From: Candidatus Parabeggiatoa sp. nov. 2
GTDB lineage: Bacteria; Pseudomonadota; Gammaproteobacteria; Beggiatoales; Beggiatoaceae
Assembly (NCBI GenBank): GCA_002085445.1
Contig: NBMI01000120.1
Coordinates: 1 to 49,560, forward strand
Direction: 5' to 3'
DNA length: 49,560 nt
In this document: in pieces, positions 18,039 through 26,689 of the stretch
Layout of the letters: every line of letters begins with the position of its first letter
Position numbering within the stretch: the stretch's first letter is position 1
The notes under the pieces: model-generated
Database searches by the model: none
What the model saw: only the letters and a program-made list of their open reading frames with translations
What the model was told of the DNA's origin: nothing
Program-made: the position numbers and the translations under genes

Positions 18039-18776
18039 ATGTCTGAAACCTTGTTTATTGCAGATTTACATCTCGATCCAAAACGGCCCACTCCCCTCGC
18101 TCTTTGCTTAGACTTTTTAGCCGGCCGCGCCCGACAGGCCGAAGCCTTATATATATTAGGTGACTTGTTTGAAGTCTGGTTAGGCGATGATGAGGATGAG
18201 CCAACTTATCAACAAGTCTTGACGGCCTTGCATAATCTGACGGCCAGCGGTGTCCCAGTGTTTATCATGCACGGTAATCGGGACTTTTTGTTAGGCGAAG
18301 GCTTTGTCGCGGCCACTGGTTGTCAACTCCTTGATGAAGATCATCTGATTGATTTATACGGCACTCCCACTTTGTTAATGCACGGCGATTCTTTATGTAC
18401 GCTGGATGTAGAATATCAGGCCTTTCGTCAACAAGTGCGTAATCCACAGTGGCAAAAGCAATTCCTAGCACAACCGTTGGCGCAGCGGCGCAGACTTGCT
18501 CAACAAGCGCGTGCCTATAGCCAAACCAAAGCTCAAAACACGGCTGAAGCGATTATGGATGTGACACCGGAGGCCGTCATTTCGGCTTTTTTGGCCCTAG
18601 AAAAGCCTGGCGTTTATCATTTGATTCATGGACATACTCATCGCCCAGCCGTACATCAATTGACTGTTAATGGGCAAACAGCTTATCGCCGAGTCGTTGG
18701 AGATTGGCGTGATAACAGTGCTGTGATACTGATCTGTGCGCAAGATGGTTGTCAACTTGTTGATTTATTAGCATAA
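18039..18776 (+). CDS. lpxH: UDP-2,3-diacylglucosamine diphosphatase LpxH
   Basis: Peripheral membrane enzyme of lipid A synthesis. It cleaves UDP-2,3-diacyl-GlcN to lipid X and UMP with a two-metal calcineurin-like centre. Metal ligands and motifs are in place: D9 and H11 (IADLHL), D42 (LGD), N80 (GNRD), H115 (HGD), and H199/H201 (GHTH). Length 245 aa matches the family (240 in E. coli). The ATG chosen gives the usual short N-terminus before strand 1. The gene stands between repeat blocks with no other lpx gene near. Confidence 0.97.
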   Translation: MSETLFIADLHLDPKRPTPLALCLDFLAGRARQAEALYILGDLFEVWLGDDEDEPTYQQVLTALHNLTASGVPVFIMHGNRDFLLGEGFVAATGCQLLDEDHLIDLYGTPTLLMHGDSLCTLDVEYQAFRQQVRNPQWQKQFLAQPLAQRRRLAQQARAYSQTKAQNTAEAIMDVTPEAVISAFLALEKPGVYHLIHGHTHRPAVHQLTVNGQTAYRRVVGDWRDNSAVILICAQDGCQLVDLLA

Positions 18777-18782
18777 CCTGCT

Positions 18783-18962
18783 AAAACGTCGAGTGTTCAG
18801 TAAGCCGTTTAGAACGAGAACGATCACTGATAACGAGAACGATCACTGATAAGGCGTGATGACAGTGCTATAGCTTTTCAGATAAATAATTTTGGCAGGA
18901 GTCCAAGATTTATCTTGGACGTCCAAACTAAAAACGACGCAGTCGTTTGGACTCCGGTTTTT
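18783..18962. repeat. Heptamer and palindromic repeats after lpxH
   Basis: TGATAACGAGAACGATCAC units repeat at 18815-18855. A CTATAGCTTTTCAGATAAA end of the CTATAG element family follows at 18869. Then comes a palindrome with GTCCAAGAT/ATCTTGGAC and AAACGAC/GTCGTTT arms (18900-18957). The stretch 18963-19081 shows nothing. Confidence 0.7.
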
Positions 18963-19081
18963 CTGGGTGAATAAGGTTTCATTGAAAAAAAATGAATATT
19001 AGCAACGCATAATCTATAAATGTTTCTATATTGTCAACATATCAGAATATTTTTTTTGACTCTATTCCGTACCGCGTTTTT

Positions 19082-19721
19082 TTACGTCTTCCCCACTACC
19101 CGGTGAGATAAAAACGCCTTGTACTTTGATATTTGGATTTTGAAGTTGTATTAATTTCACTTGGAAAGCAAACAGATCAACCTGATTAGCTTCAGCGCTG
19201 GCTTTCACTTCAAAAACCGTGAGTTTGCCTTCGTATTAAATCAATTTCGGTGGTATAGCCTTTTCTTGGGAAAACCAGTCCATCGGTATCTACCAATTCT
19301 TGGCGTAATTGGATGGTTTCTGGTTTGATGTCGGTATTTTTTAAGCCTTATGGCAACGCGATGGCAAACAAGTCTTCGAGTGTTTGCCCTTTTTCAGTCC
19401 CTAAATCGCCTGAGATGACTTTGAGCCACGCATCAAACTTGGTCATTTTATCAACGACTCGATCTAGCCCTGATTCCACTTTGATAATACGACGCTTGAG
19501 TTCAAGCAGCGAGGGGTGCATTTGCTCGAAGCGTTGATCAACTTGCTCGAAGCGTTTATCAACTTGCTCAAAGCGTTGATCAACTCAATTCGTCACGACG
19601 TGGAAATTGATGGGCGATGAGGCCTTCAAGAGTGGTGACAATTTCAGGTTCTTCGCGCAACTGTTGGGGCAATATTTTAATGACATAATCTCGAACTTGA
19701 CAGAATAATTTTCGCTCTCAT
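19082..19721 (-). pseudogene. Decayed PD-(D/E)XK-type nuclease-like gene (DUF3782-like)
   Basis: An excellent ribosome-binding site (GGAGGTTAAT) precedes an ATG at 19721, but the product is broken in several places. In order on the minus strand one can piece together VRDYVIKILPQQLREEPEIV, a coiled-coil of repeated DQRFEQVDKRFEQ units, and DAWLKVISGDLGTEKGQTLEDLFAIALP. After a TAA comes GLVFPRKGYTTEIDLI, then in another frame EGKLTVFEVKASAEANQVD and a stop. The EIDLI...FEVKA pair is the D...ExK signature of restriction-like nucleases. The overall plan matches a DUF3782-type family seen in large sulfur bacteria and cyanobacteria (from recall). At least three frameshifts and one stop make it a pseudogene; several independent errors are unlikely to be sequencing noise. 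Confidence 0.75.
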
Positions 19722-19861
19722 ATTAACCTCCAAAAGTGATGAGACTTGTAAGGTGACTTGTAGGGGGCCAAAACCTAGAATAAATCCATACCCCAAGGTT
19801 TTTAGTGGGCCATGTCGCCGAATTGATCACCCGGCTTTTTCAGCCTTTTTTATAAGAAAGT

Positions 19862-19900
19862 AATCCTTGTAGTTCTTGCTCTTTAATAACTACAAGGATT
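19862..19900. repeat. AATCCTTGTAGTT/AACTACAAGGATT hairpin
   Basis: Perfect 13-bp arms around a 13-base loop. The arm is the same word that is repeated near 1.0-1.7 kb and 30.3 kb. Confidence 0.8.
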
Positions 19901-20087
19901 ATTTGCGTAATGATTGGATTGGTTCGTGGATACCGACAGTTCATCCTACGTTCTCTAAGCGTAGCTTAGAGGAAGGCGTTCCCAACCAGAGCTTGGGAAC
20001 GATAGAAAAACGAATTAGCCGCAACGTAAGTCCCGAAGCACATATTATCAGGTATTTTGCCGGAATCAAAAGGGGCTTTGCACGTGG

Positions 20088-20126
20088 GATTGCCCCTACG
20101 AACCGTCGTGTCATGTAGGGGCAATC
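20088..20126. repeat. GATTGCCCCTAC palindrome
   Basis: 12-bp perfect arms GATTGCCCCTAC/GTAGGGGCAATC, 15-base loop. Just before it (19935-20012) is another repeat with CGTTCCCAA...TTGGGAACG arms. Confidence 0.8.
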
Positions 20127-20161
20127 CTTTATGGTTTACTAAACGAATTAGCCGCAACGTA

Positions 20162-20305
20162 GTACAACTAATATTGCTACGTTTCGAATTGCTGTACAAC
20201 TAATGACGCGAAGTACAACTAATATTGCTACGTTTCGAATTGCTGTACAACTAATGACGCGAAATACGACTAATATTGCTACGTTTCGAATTGCTGTACA
20301 ATCAA
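20162..20305. repeat. 51-bp tandem repeat, ~2.8 copies
   Basis: Units start GTACAACTAATATTGCTACG and recur at 20162, 20213 and 20264 with few changes; the last is cut short. From 20306 to 20601 I see only more GTTGTACTTACC-type words and a CACATCGATAGAGGGG element, no gene. Confidence 0.88.
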
Positions 20306-20601
20306 ACTTCGTATTGGCCCGCCCTTATGGCTCCTAAACGAATTGGCTAAAGGGAAAATCCGTAATCGGTTGTACTTACCAAAATTCGCTTACAACTGTC
20401 GTTGTACTTACCGCTTATGTCGTTTATCCAAATCAGAAAAGTAATTTATTTTAATGGGACTTTGACGGTTTGATTCACATCGATAGAGGGGCCAGGGGTG
20501 TGTTGTGGGTATATTATTTTTTTGGGAGGCCCTTAGCTATCGGCTTGCTGTGTTTTGCAAGAGCCTCAATTTATTTAACCGCTGTGCTGACGTTTATCGC
20601 C

Positions 20602-20669
20602 GGGGAAATGGGGAATGGGGAATGGGGAAGGTAAACTGGGGAATGGGGAATGGGGAATGGGGATGGGAA
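20602..20669. repeat. Heptamer array GGGGAAT
   Basis: About eight GGGGAAT units with one interruption (GGTAAACT). Confidence 0.9.
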
Positions 20670-20721
20670 TAAAACCTTCGATGACAATTTCGGGAATTCG
20701 TACTGACTTCATTCCCAAAAC

Positions 20722-20757
20722 AACAAGAAACCCAGTTAAAAAACGGGGTTTCTTGTT
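20722..20757 (-). terminator. Hairpin downstream of the cold-shock gene
   Basis: 12-bp perfect arms AACAAGAAACCC/GGGTTTCTTGTT around an A-rich loop, 127 bp past the csp stop. A G/T-rich tract follows on the minus strand. It could terminate csp, but the same palindrome type is common as a repeat in filamentous bacteria. Confidence 0.5.
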
Positions 20758-20774
20758 ATAGGGTTTTCGATAGC

Positions 20775-20868
20775 TATAGATGTCCAGAAAAGTTGTGGCC
20801 CGATTTAAACAGAAAAGCGTTTGAACGCGTTACGGTTTTTAGGACAAAACTTATCTGGATGACTATAC
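20775..20868. repeat. Direct repeat flanking csp, left copy
   Basis: Aligns with 21145-21240 in the same orientation. Shared words include GATnTCCAnAAAA, TTGAACGC-TTA and GGACAAAACT. Identity is moderate. It begins with a CTATAG end like that of other small elements here. Confidence 0.65.
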
Positions 20869-20883
20869 TAAGATAAAATGCCC

Positions 20884-21090
20884 TCAAATCTCAATTTCGA
20901 CATTGGTCGCTTGAGGCCCTTTTGGACCTTCGGTAGAATCGAATTGAACCTTTTGACCTTCTATCAAGACTTTAAAACCAGCACCTTTGATAACGGAGTG
21001 ATGCACAAACACATCCGCACCGCCCTCGTCTGGACAGATAAAGCCAAATCCCTTTTTTTCATTGAACCATTTGACTGTCCCAATTTGCAT
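20884..21090 (-). CDS. Cold-shock protein (CspA family)
   Basis: Single cold-shock domain of 68 aa that binds single-stranded RNA or DNA and melts RNA structure. RNP1 KGFGFI is at 13-18 and RNP2 VFVHH at 27-31. The N-terminal GTVKWFN is standard and the aromatic binding residues are kept. Start ATG at 21090, with GAGG about 11 bp upstream and an A/T-rich leader. The gene is bracketed by two diverged ~95-bp direct repeats; one lies in the leader or promoter region, the other beyond the stop. Family paralogue (CspA, CspD, CspE) cannot be told. Confidence 0.97.
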   Translation of the reverse strand: MQIGTVKWFNEKKGFGFICPDEGGADVFVHHSVIKGAGFKVLIEGQKVQFDSTEGPKGPQATNVEIEI

Positions 21091-21144
21091 CTAAAAAAAA
21101 CCTCAATTCACTAACAACAAAAAAAAATAGAACCGAACACGGCC

Positions 21145-21240
21145 ATCGATATCCATAAAAATTGTCGCCCAGTTTAGACAGCAATAGCTTTTGAAACGCT
21201 TTACTCTAAAGGGACAAAACTCTTTTTGCGGACTCTAATA
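21145..21240. repeat. Direct repeat flanking csp, right copy
   Basis: In the upstream region of the csp gene, about 55-150 bp before its start. See 20775-20868. It may carry the csp promoter or 5' leader. Confidence 0.65.
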
Positions 21241-21395
21241 GCAATGCGTAAATCACTGCAACAATTTATTACAGCCGAATGTATTGTACCTTATTTATTA
21301 AATAAAAGCCAAAATATTTTTCTAAAATGGTTAGCACTTGGGACGGGTGTGCTGTGTTCAAGGGGCATGTTTCCTCGCTTTTGAAGGTGGGGCTC

Positions 21396-21528
21396 GTATG
21401 CTAATGAAAACTGAAAACTGAAAACTGAATAATGAATAGATGACATAAGCAAGTGGATAATTTGACAGTCAATTTAATGACAGGTTGGTCCTTCGTCATT
21501 TTCACGGATTTTAAGTGCGTTCCGTATA
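21396..21528 (-). repeat. TATACGGAACG dispersed element, copy E (reverse)
   Basis: Reverse-oriented copy: ends CCGTATA at 21528 and CACGGATT at 21503-21510, with AAGTGGATAATTTGAC in the middle. The variable heptamers here are GAAAACT rather than CATTTTT. The following stretch to 21844 has a TTAATTA-type array (about 21570-21600) and a palindrome with AAACCCACCA/TGGTGGGTTT (21653-21690). Confidence 0.8.
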
Positions 21529-21844
21529 TCTATTATAGTCAAATAGTGCGTCCCCTCTCCCCCAGAGCTTAAATTAATAATTAATTATTAATTGTTAATC
21601 TAAATTGAGCATGTAACCACCCAGAGCTTTGCTACCCGAAGTCCAACGAAGTTAAACCCACCACATTCGATATAAATGGTGGGTTTCACTGCGTTCTGGG
21701 TGGCTACCCCAAGGTTTTTGTTAATGGCATTGAGGGCGAGGGTGGGGTGATGAAAAAAGTTAATACTTGATTTGTTTGCGTAAACCGCAACAATGTCAAT
21801 AGATGTCAATAAAATTGTTATCTAAAGGAGTTTTCGGATAGGCT

Positions 21845-22141
21845 CTAAGTAATCTTTTGCCAAGAATTCTCATTTCTAAAAACTTCGTAAACGGCCCAAT
21901 CCGCAAATTCGGCCCGTGTGCAGGTTTCGTTTTTTCTCCGCCCCGCGCCGGCAAGCACTTTATAAACAACCCTATCCTCATCTGGATTTTCCTCGGCCGA
22001 CTCATCAATAATCTGCCTAACTGACCAATGTTTACCGTATTGCCCATTACTATAGTAATGATCGCGTTTGATTTGCGAGAGTTTCACATAAGGCTCCAAT
22101 TGTGAGTGTTGTAATGCGAATATCGATATGAATTGAATCAT
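21845..22141 (-). CDS. Small conserved-looking hypothetical protein
   Basis: 98-aa basic-acidic soluble protein without signal or membrane segment. The central part (YVKLSQIKRDHYYSNGQYGK, HWSVRQIID, VYKVLAGAGRRKNETCTRAEF, ADWAVYEVFRNENSWQ) looks evolved rather than random. I recall similar short proteins in sulfur-oxidising gammaproteobacteria, but no function. The true start could be internal, near the YVKLSQ segment, because the first 15 residues look less ordered. It stands alone between repeats. Read from the sequence, the gene call is likely; the function is unknown. Confidence 0.65.
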   Translation of the reverse strand: MIQFISIFALQHSQLEPYVKLSQIKRDHYYSNGQYGKHWSVRQIIDESAEENPDEDRVVYKVLAGAGRRKNETCTRAEFADWAVYEVFRNENSWQKIT

Positions 22142-22206
22142 AAAAAATCAATGACTTATAAAAACGTCTTGATTGAAAGTGATTTTATAAGTCTTTTTTA
22201 GGCTTT

Positions 22207-22241
22207 CAGGCTAAAGTTTTTCTCAGAAAAACTTTAGCCTG
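22207..22241. repeat. Near-perfect 35-bp palindrome
   Basis: 17-bp perfect arms starting CAGGCTAAAG around a single central C. A structural sibling with different sequence but the same AGGC(T/A)AAAGTTT head is at 36390-36424. Confidence 0.85.
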
Positions 22242-22386
22242 AAAAAGTTTTGCGGAGCAAAACTTCTAAAATGTTCATTCTTCATTTTTCATTTTTCATT
22301 CTTAATTTGCATTTGTAGTGTTGTAGGGCTCCTGACGCTACGCTAAGGAGCCTACAAGGGTTTTGATAGAAAACCTCCAAGGTTTT

Positions 22387-23124
22387 TTACAATTGGAGGT
22401 TTAAATCTTGCAATTTCCACAGCACCCATAATCCCCCCAATAATATGGGTTGATGTAGCATATAAATCAATAAGCTATGCCGTCCCATCCAAGCTAATCG
22501 CCGCCCTAAAACTGATCGCATTTGTCCATAGAGATACCCCTTTAAGTGTAAGTATTTGCCTAACGCCATCCCTAATAGCACGACACCAAACCAAGGCAAT
22601 AATGGCACATAATCTTCGGTGGAGGGTTTATGAGTCATTAAACCAACCCATTGCAGAAAAGGTTGATTAAATAGTGAATGCTGTACGCTCAGTCCAACTA
22701 TTAACAAGCCCAACCCGCCGACAAAGTTAAACCAAAGCCAACGCAAAAAGAGTAATCCGAGTACACTTGCCAACGCAATAAAGTGTAAAATACCAAAAAA
22801 GATAAACCGTTCATGGAACAAAATAAAAGTCACCACGCTAATCAATCCCGCACAGCCAAGCAAAACAGCTAATCGCCTGAGAAAAGCCGGGACTCGCAGC
22901 CCTGAGACTGTCGCCAAATGTAGGCTGATACCGACAAGCCCTAAAAACAGGCTGATAATCAAGGTACGCAAACTTAACCAAAACGGGTGATGATAAAAAT
23001 CAAAGGTGGCAATTTGTAAATAGTTGAGATCATAGCAAAAATGATAGAAAATCATTAAAACACAAGCAGTGCCACGCCACGCATCGACGTGTAAGGAACG
23101 GAGAGAGCGAGTCGGAGCGTTCAT
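22387..23124 (-). CDS. DUF1624 / heparan-acetyltransferase-like membrane protein
   Basis: 245-aa polytopic inner-membrane protein. The N-terminal segment RSLHVDAWRGTACVLMIFYHFCYDL holds the family's DxxRG and FHxCYDL-like motifs, followed by about seven hydrophobic helices and the C-terminal RHSLLIYMLHQPILL typical of DUF1624 and related acyltransferase-3-like proteins. The family is linked to transmembrane acetyl or acyl transfer, but the substrate is unknown. I prefer the ATG at 23124; a TTG 15 bp upstream is possible. It stands alone, with palindromes and repeats on both sides. Confidence 0.88.
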   Translation of the reverse strand: MNAPTRSLRSLHVDAWRGTACVLMIFYHFCYDLNYLQIATFDFYHHPFWLSLRTLIISLFLGLVGISLHLATVSGLRVPAFLRRLAVLLGCAGLISVVTFILFHERFIFFGILHFIALASVLGLLFLRWLWFNFVGGLGLLIVGLSVQHSLFNQPFLQWVGLMTHKPSTEDYVPLLPWFGVVLLGMALGKYLHLKGYLYGQMRSVLGRRLAWMGRHSLLIYMLHQPILLGGLWVLWKLQDLNLQL

Positions 23125-23376
23125 ATAGTGAAAGTACAACGGATTTTAGGAATAAACGGATTTTTTCTAGTAGTCTGTCAACATTGTTTTGACTCGAAAA
23201 TACTCGGCTTATGTCGTCCAAACTTGAGTTTGGCAGGAGTCCAAACTTGAGTTTGGCAGTGCCCTTAAATATTCCGAGAGGGGTGTGTAAAAAGCTTCCG
23301 CGGTTTTATTCACGTTCCGTATATTTAGGGCCTCCCAAAAAAATAATATAAGTGGCTAAACAAAAATATTTTAACC

Positions 23377-23499
23377 TATACGGAACGTAACGAAAATCCG
23401 TGAAAATGACATCAAACCCCAGTTATAAAATTCCTATTAAAATTATCTACTTGCTTATGTAATCTCTTAATTTATAATTTTTAATTTTTAATTAGTATA
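23377..23499 (+). repeat. TATACGGAACG dispersed element, copy D
   Basis: Copy just upstream of aroK. TATACGGAACG start, CCGTGAAAATGACATCAAAC block, and TTTTTAA heptamers before ATTAGTATA. It is followed at 23505-23535 by a GTAGTCGCTTTAGCGACTA-type palindrome. The stretch 23125-23376 holds short palindromes (AAACTTGAGTTTGGCA) and no gene. Confidence 0.85.
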
Positions 23500-23565
23500 A
23501 CGAGCGGTAATAGTCGCTAAAGCGACTACTACAAACCAACCAATTACCACGTATTGTGTGTTCAA

Positions 23566-24093
23566 ATGAGTATTTTTAAGAATGTTTTTTTAGTTGGGCC
23601 GATGGGCGTGGGCAAAACCACGATTGGTCATCATGTCGCCGAAGCGCGGGAGATGACTTTTATTGATAGTGACCATGAAATTGAAGAACGCACCGGCGTT
23701 TCAATTCCTTTGATTTTTGAATATGAAGGCGAAGCGGGTTTTCGCCAGCGTGAGCGAACTCTTATTGCTGAATTAACAAAACATCACAATATCGTCCTCT
23801 CCACTGGCGGCGGCGCCGTTTTGGATGCTGATAATCGCAAGCTTCTACAAAGTCATGGATATGTGATTTATTTGCAAGCCTCGGTGGATGATTTATTAGA
23901 GCGCACCGCCCATTGCCAAAATCGCCCCTTGTTGCAAACCAAAAATCCCCGTGAAAGGTTAGAACAAATTATGAGTGAGCGGCATCCACTGTACACTCAA
24001 ACGGCCTATGTGACAATAGAAACTGGACAGCTTAGCATACACCAAGTCGTCAAAACCGTTCTCAAACACTTAAAAAAAGTAGAACATACATGA
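23566..24093 (+). CDS. aroK: Shikimate kinase
   Basis: Phosphorylates shikimate at O3 with ATP, fifth step of the chorismate pathway. From the ATG at 23566 it is 175 aa. Walker A GPMGVGKT is at 11-18, the shikimate-binding D34 and D36 lie in IDSDHEIE, R60 is in GFR, the GGG is at 81-83, and the lid Arg is R120 in NRPLL. A TTG four codons upstream is a less likely start. The stop overlaps the start of aroB (ATGA), so the two are translationally coupled. This is the standard gammaproteobacterial order aroK-aroB-damX. Confidence 0.97.
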   Translation: MSIFKNVFLVGPMGVGKTTIGHHVAEAREMTFIDSDHEIEERTGVSIPLIFEYEGEAGFRQRERTLIAELTKHHNIVLSTGGGAVLDADNRKLLQSHGYVIYLQASVDDLLERTAHCQNRPLLQTKNPRERLEQIMSERHPLYTQTAYVTIETGQLSIHQVVKTVLKHLKKVEHT

Positions 24094-25208
24094 AGACATT
24101 ACAAGTTGATTTAGGTGCGCGTAGTTACCCTATTTATATAGGACAAGCCTTGTTGGGACAAGCGGCATTAATAAAAGAGCATGTCAAAGGGCGACAAGTG
24201 CAGGTGGTGACTAATAAAACGGTAGCGCCCTTATATCTAGAAAAAACACTGGCCGCCTTTGCAGATTTTCAGACTGACAAAGTGATTTTGCCCGATGGGG
24301 AAAAATACAAAAACCTCAAAGTGTTGAACAAAATTTTCAACACGTTACTCCGTCAACGTTTTGATCGTCAAACCACCTTGGTTGCATTGGGCGGTGGCGT
24401 GGTAGGCGATATGGCCGGCTTTGCGGCTGCTTGCTATCAGCGCGGCGTACCATTTATTCAGATACCAACCACTTTGCTCGCCCAAGTCGATTCCTCAGTG
24501 GGTGGCAAAACCGGAGTCAATCATCGACTCGGTAAAAATATGATAGGCGCGTTTCATCAGCCCCAATGTGTGCTGATAGATATTAATACTTTGCAAACCT
24601 TGGACGATAGACAACTGAGTGCCGGCCTGGCTGAAGTTATAAAATATGGATTAATCAATGACTTAGAATTTTTTTACTGGCTGGAAAGCCATGCGGATGA
24701 GCTATTAGCACGCGACGCACAGGCGCTCAGTTTTGCGATAGCTCGCTCTTGTCAAGACAAGGGCCAAATTGTGGCAGAAGATGAACGAGAAAGTGGCCGA
24801 CGGGCCCTACTCAATTTAGGCCACACCTTTGGACATGCCATTGAAACAGGATTAGGCTATGGGCGGATTTTGCACGGCGAAGCCGTGGCGATTGGTATGT
24901 GTTTAGCGGCACAATTTTCGATGCGACTGGGTTGGATTGACGAAGCCGACGTGTCACGTCTCATAGCACTGATAGAAAAAATGGCCTTACCAACCCGTAT
25001 TCCCAAACGTTTGAAGGTTGAGCAGATGTTAAAATTAATGCAGGTGGATAAAAAAGTCCGTGAAGGTAAAATCCGTTTAGTATTATTACAAGGCCTCGGC
25101 AATGCCATAACGACTGACCAATATGATCCACAACTGTTGAGGCAAACGCTGGCAGCAGCCAAGCTTTCCGCCCGACAAACCACTTGGTGGCCGATGCAAC
25201 TTTTCTGA
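24090..25208 (+). CDS. aroB: 3-dehydroquinate synthase
   Basis: NAD- and Zn-dependent cyclisation of DAHP to 3-dehydroquinate, second step of the chorismate pathway. 372 aa. NAD-binding DGEKYK is at 69-74 and GGGVVGDMAGF at 101-111. The catalytic segment PTTLLAQVDSSVGGKTGVNH is at 126-145. The zinc ligands are near E182 (AEVIKYG), H245 (LNLGHTFGHA) and H262 (LHGEAVAIGM). Length is slightly above the usual 360. It overlaps aroK by four bases. damX, normally next, is 3.6 kb downstream behind repeats. Confidence 0.97.
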   Translation: MKTLQVDLGARSYPIYIGQALLGQAALIKEHVKGRQVQVVTNKTVAPLYLEKTLAAFADFQTDKVILPDGEKYKNLKVLNKIFNTLLRQRFDRQTTLVALGGGVVGDMAGFAAACYQRGVPFIQIPTTLLAQVDSSVGGKTGVNHRLGKNMIGAFHQPQCVLIDINTLQTLDDRQLSAGLAEVIKYGLINDLEFFYWLESHADELLARDAQALSFAIARSCQDKGQIVAEDERESGRRALLNLGHTFGHAIETGLGYGRILHGEAVAIGMCLAAQFSMRLGWIDEADVSRLIALIEKMALPTRIPKRLKVEQMLKLMQVDKKVREGKIRLVLLQGLGNAITTDQYDPQLLRQTLAAAKLSARQTTWWPMQLF

Positions 25209-25212
25209 ACAT

Positions 25213-25301
25213 CTATAGATTTTCAGAAAAATAATTTTAAAACAGCCAACTGAAAGCGAAAGTCCCCTAAAGGGGACTAAATAATTATCTGAATATCTAT
25301 A
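25213..25301. repeat. CTATAG element with terminal inverted repeats
   Basis: Left end CTATAGATTTTCAGAAAAAT, right end complementary to it with a few changes. A palindrome AGTCCCC-TAAA-GGGGACT (25261-25278) is at the centre and could serve as an aroB terminator. A sibling is at 35501-35597. Confidence 0.7.
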
Positions 25302-25514
25302 TTTAAAGCTTGACATCACCCGGTACGACATCCACCTTCGCTTGACACTCGCTATGTACTTTAATTTGTCGTCCAAACTTTAGTTTGGCAAGTCGTCCAA
25401 ACTTTAGTTTGGCAGTGCCAGAGAATTAATGGCCGTGCCAAATTAAAACGAGTCCAGTAAAGCGGAAATAGAAAGACCACCTTAGCCTAAAAGCTAAAGT
25501 AGGCTAAAGCCTAC

Positions 25515-25796
25515 TAACGTGAGCTCGACTTATTTTTCTTGCTTGTTATATAAATTTTATCGATATCAATTGGTTGAAAATAATTAGTTGATTAAAAAAT
25601 ATTTTTTTGCTATTAAACCCTTAACATTAATACGTTAATAACCGGAAAATTGTGGGCCATAGAGTGTTATAGCCAAGTTTTGCTGGTTGTTGATGTGTTT
25701 TTAACTGATTGATTTAAAAGTCATTAGAAATAACGAGTTGAGATAGATAATTAATAATTATCTAAGTCACTGATATTTAAAGTCGAACTCACGTTA
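25515..25796. mobile_element. 282-bp MITE with 17-bp terminal inverted repeats
   Basis: Ends TAACGTGAGCTCGACTT and AAGTCGAACTCACGTTA pair at 16 of 17 positions. If the outer T/A is not counted, ACT flanks both ends as a possible 3-bp target duplication. The interior is A/T-rich with no ORF. A diverged relative lacking its left end is at 38990-39206; shared interior words include ATTAATACGTTAA and TTGTGGGCCAT. A mobilising transposase is not in the window. Confidence 0.75.
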
Positions 25797-25862
25797 CTAA
25801 TACCAATTCTGGATTGAAACACTTGTTATGGTGTCGGTGGATCGCGTCGCGTAATTTGCCCC

Positions 25863-26033
25863 TAGTGCCGGAGAGCGGAAGTTTCCATACCATCTACAGC
25901 CTCTGAAAGCTTAAGTACCCTGAAGGGCACTAAATCAAACCAATTATTGGGTAGTCCCTTAAGGGACAGTAGATCGAGGCGCAGAGGAACCGCTACTGGC
26001 GGGTGGCCCGGGGATTTCCGCTTTCCTGCACTA
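25863..26033. repeat. GCGGAAGT palindromic element
   Basis: Terminal inverted repeats TAGTGCCGGAGAGCGGAAGT and the inverse of TAGTGCAGGAAAGCGGAAAT. Internal CTTAAGTACCCTGAAGGGCAC and CCCTTAAGGGA palindromes. Half copies and relatives lie at about 26088-26156, 35953-36152 and 38752-38975. Confidence 0.75.
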
Positions 26034-26153
26034 GCCATTTTCAAAACCTGAAATTCAATTAAGAATTGGTATAACCTTCTTCTCTTGCAGTACCCTGATA
26101 CGTACTTAAGCTTTTAGTGGCTAAGTGGTACCGGGACTTCCGCTTTCTTGCAC

Positions 26154-26242
26154 TAGAGCCTCTCCCAATAGGAAAGGATAAGGGCAGCCTATTCCCTCTC
26201 CCGTTGGGCTTACTATTACCCAAAACTATGTATGTCATTGAG
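26154..26242. repeat. GAGCCTCTCCCAAT repeat, copy 1
   Basis: About 88 bp nearly identical to 27065-27160. The CTCTCCCAATaGG and CCCTCTCCCGTTGGG blocks pair within each copy, and each ends in TGTATnTCATTGA. Confidence 0.85.
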
Positions 26243-26261
26243 TTTTATTGTATGTCAACAT

Positions 26262-26468
26262 TTATGGCAAAATTTCTTCAATTTCTTGTAATACAACAGC
26301 TTTATCATAATGCACATTACCTATAACCTGATTATCAATCACAACACTAACTCTGTGTATTAAATCCTTTGCTTCGCGGGGAACACGCATTGTAATGAGA
26401 TTATCTCTGCCACCATGTTTCCACACATGCGGCGGACGGCCCGGCCCCATCCTTTTTGCTTGTTTCAT
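26262..26468 (-). CDS. Small hypothetical protein, possible DNA-binding
   Basis: 68 aa, starting MKQAKRMGPGRPPHVWKHGG with a basic GPGRPP stretch resembling an AT-hook, then RDNLITMRVPREAKDLIHRV, which has the rhythm of a ribbon-helix-helix strand and helix. A second hydrophobic part ends VLQEIEEILP. ATG at 26468 has GAGGCG about 11 bp upstream. Such a layout would fit an antitoxin or small repressor, but no partner toxin is visible next to it. Function is a guess. The reading frame and composition make a real gene likely. Confidence 0.6.
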   Translation of the reverse strand: MKQAKRMGPGRPPHVWKHGGRDNLITMRVPREAKDLIHRVSVVIDNQVIGNVHYDKAVVLQEIEEILP

Positions 26469-26689
26469 TATTTTCTTCGCCTCATAATTACAAAAGTTAT
26501 TAGAATATTATAGACTTTATGTGTCAACACTGCCAAAATATCGTTGATCTTGTGGTCTTACGGGCCTCTTGCACGATTGCTTAATCGTGGATTTCGCACA
26601 GTTAGCATTAAACACCAAAACCACAAAATTAAAGCCCGTCAAAAAATGAAATCTTGACAGACAATAATTATTTGTAGTAACCTTAATTT

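Noticed and set aside
20878..21114. 78-codon plus-strand frame opposite csp
   Set aside because: Shadow of the cold-shock gene, which has intact RNP motifs on the minus strand.
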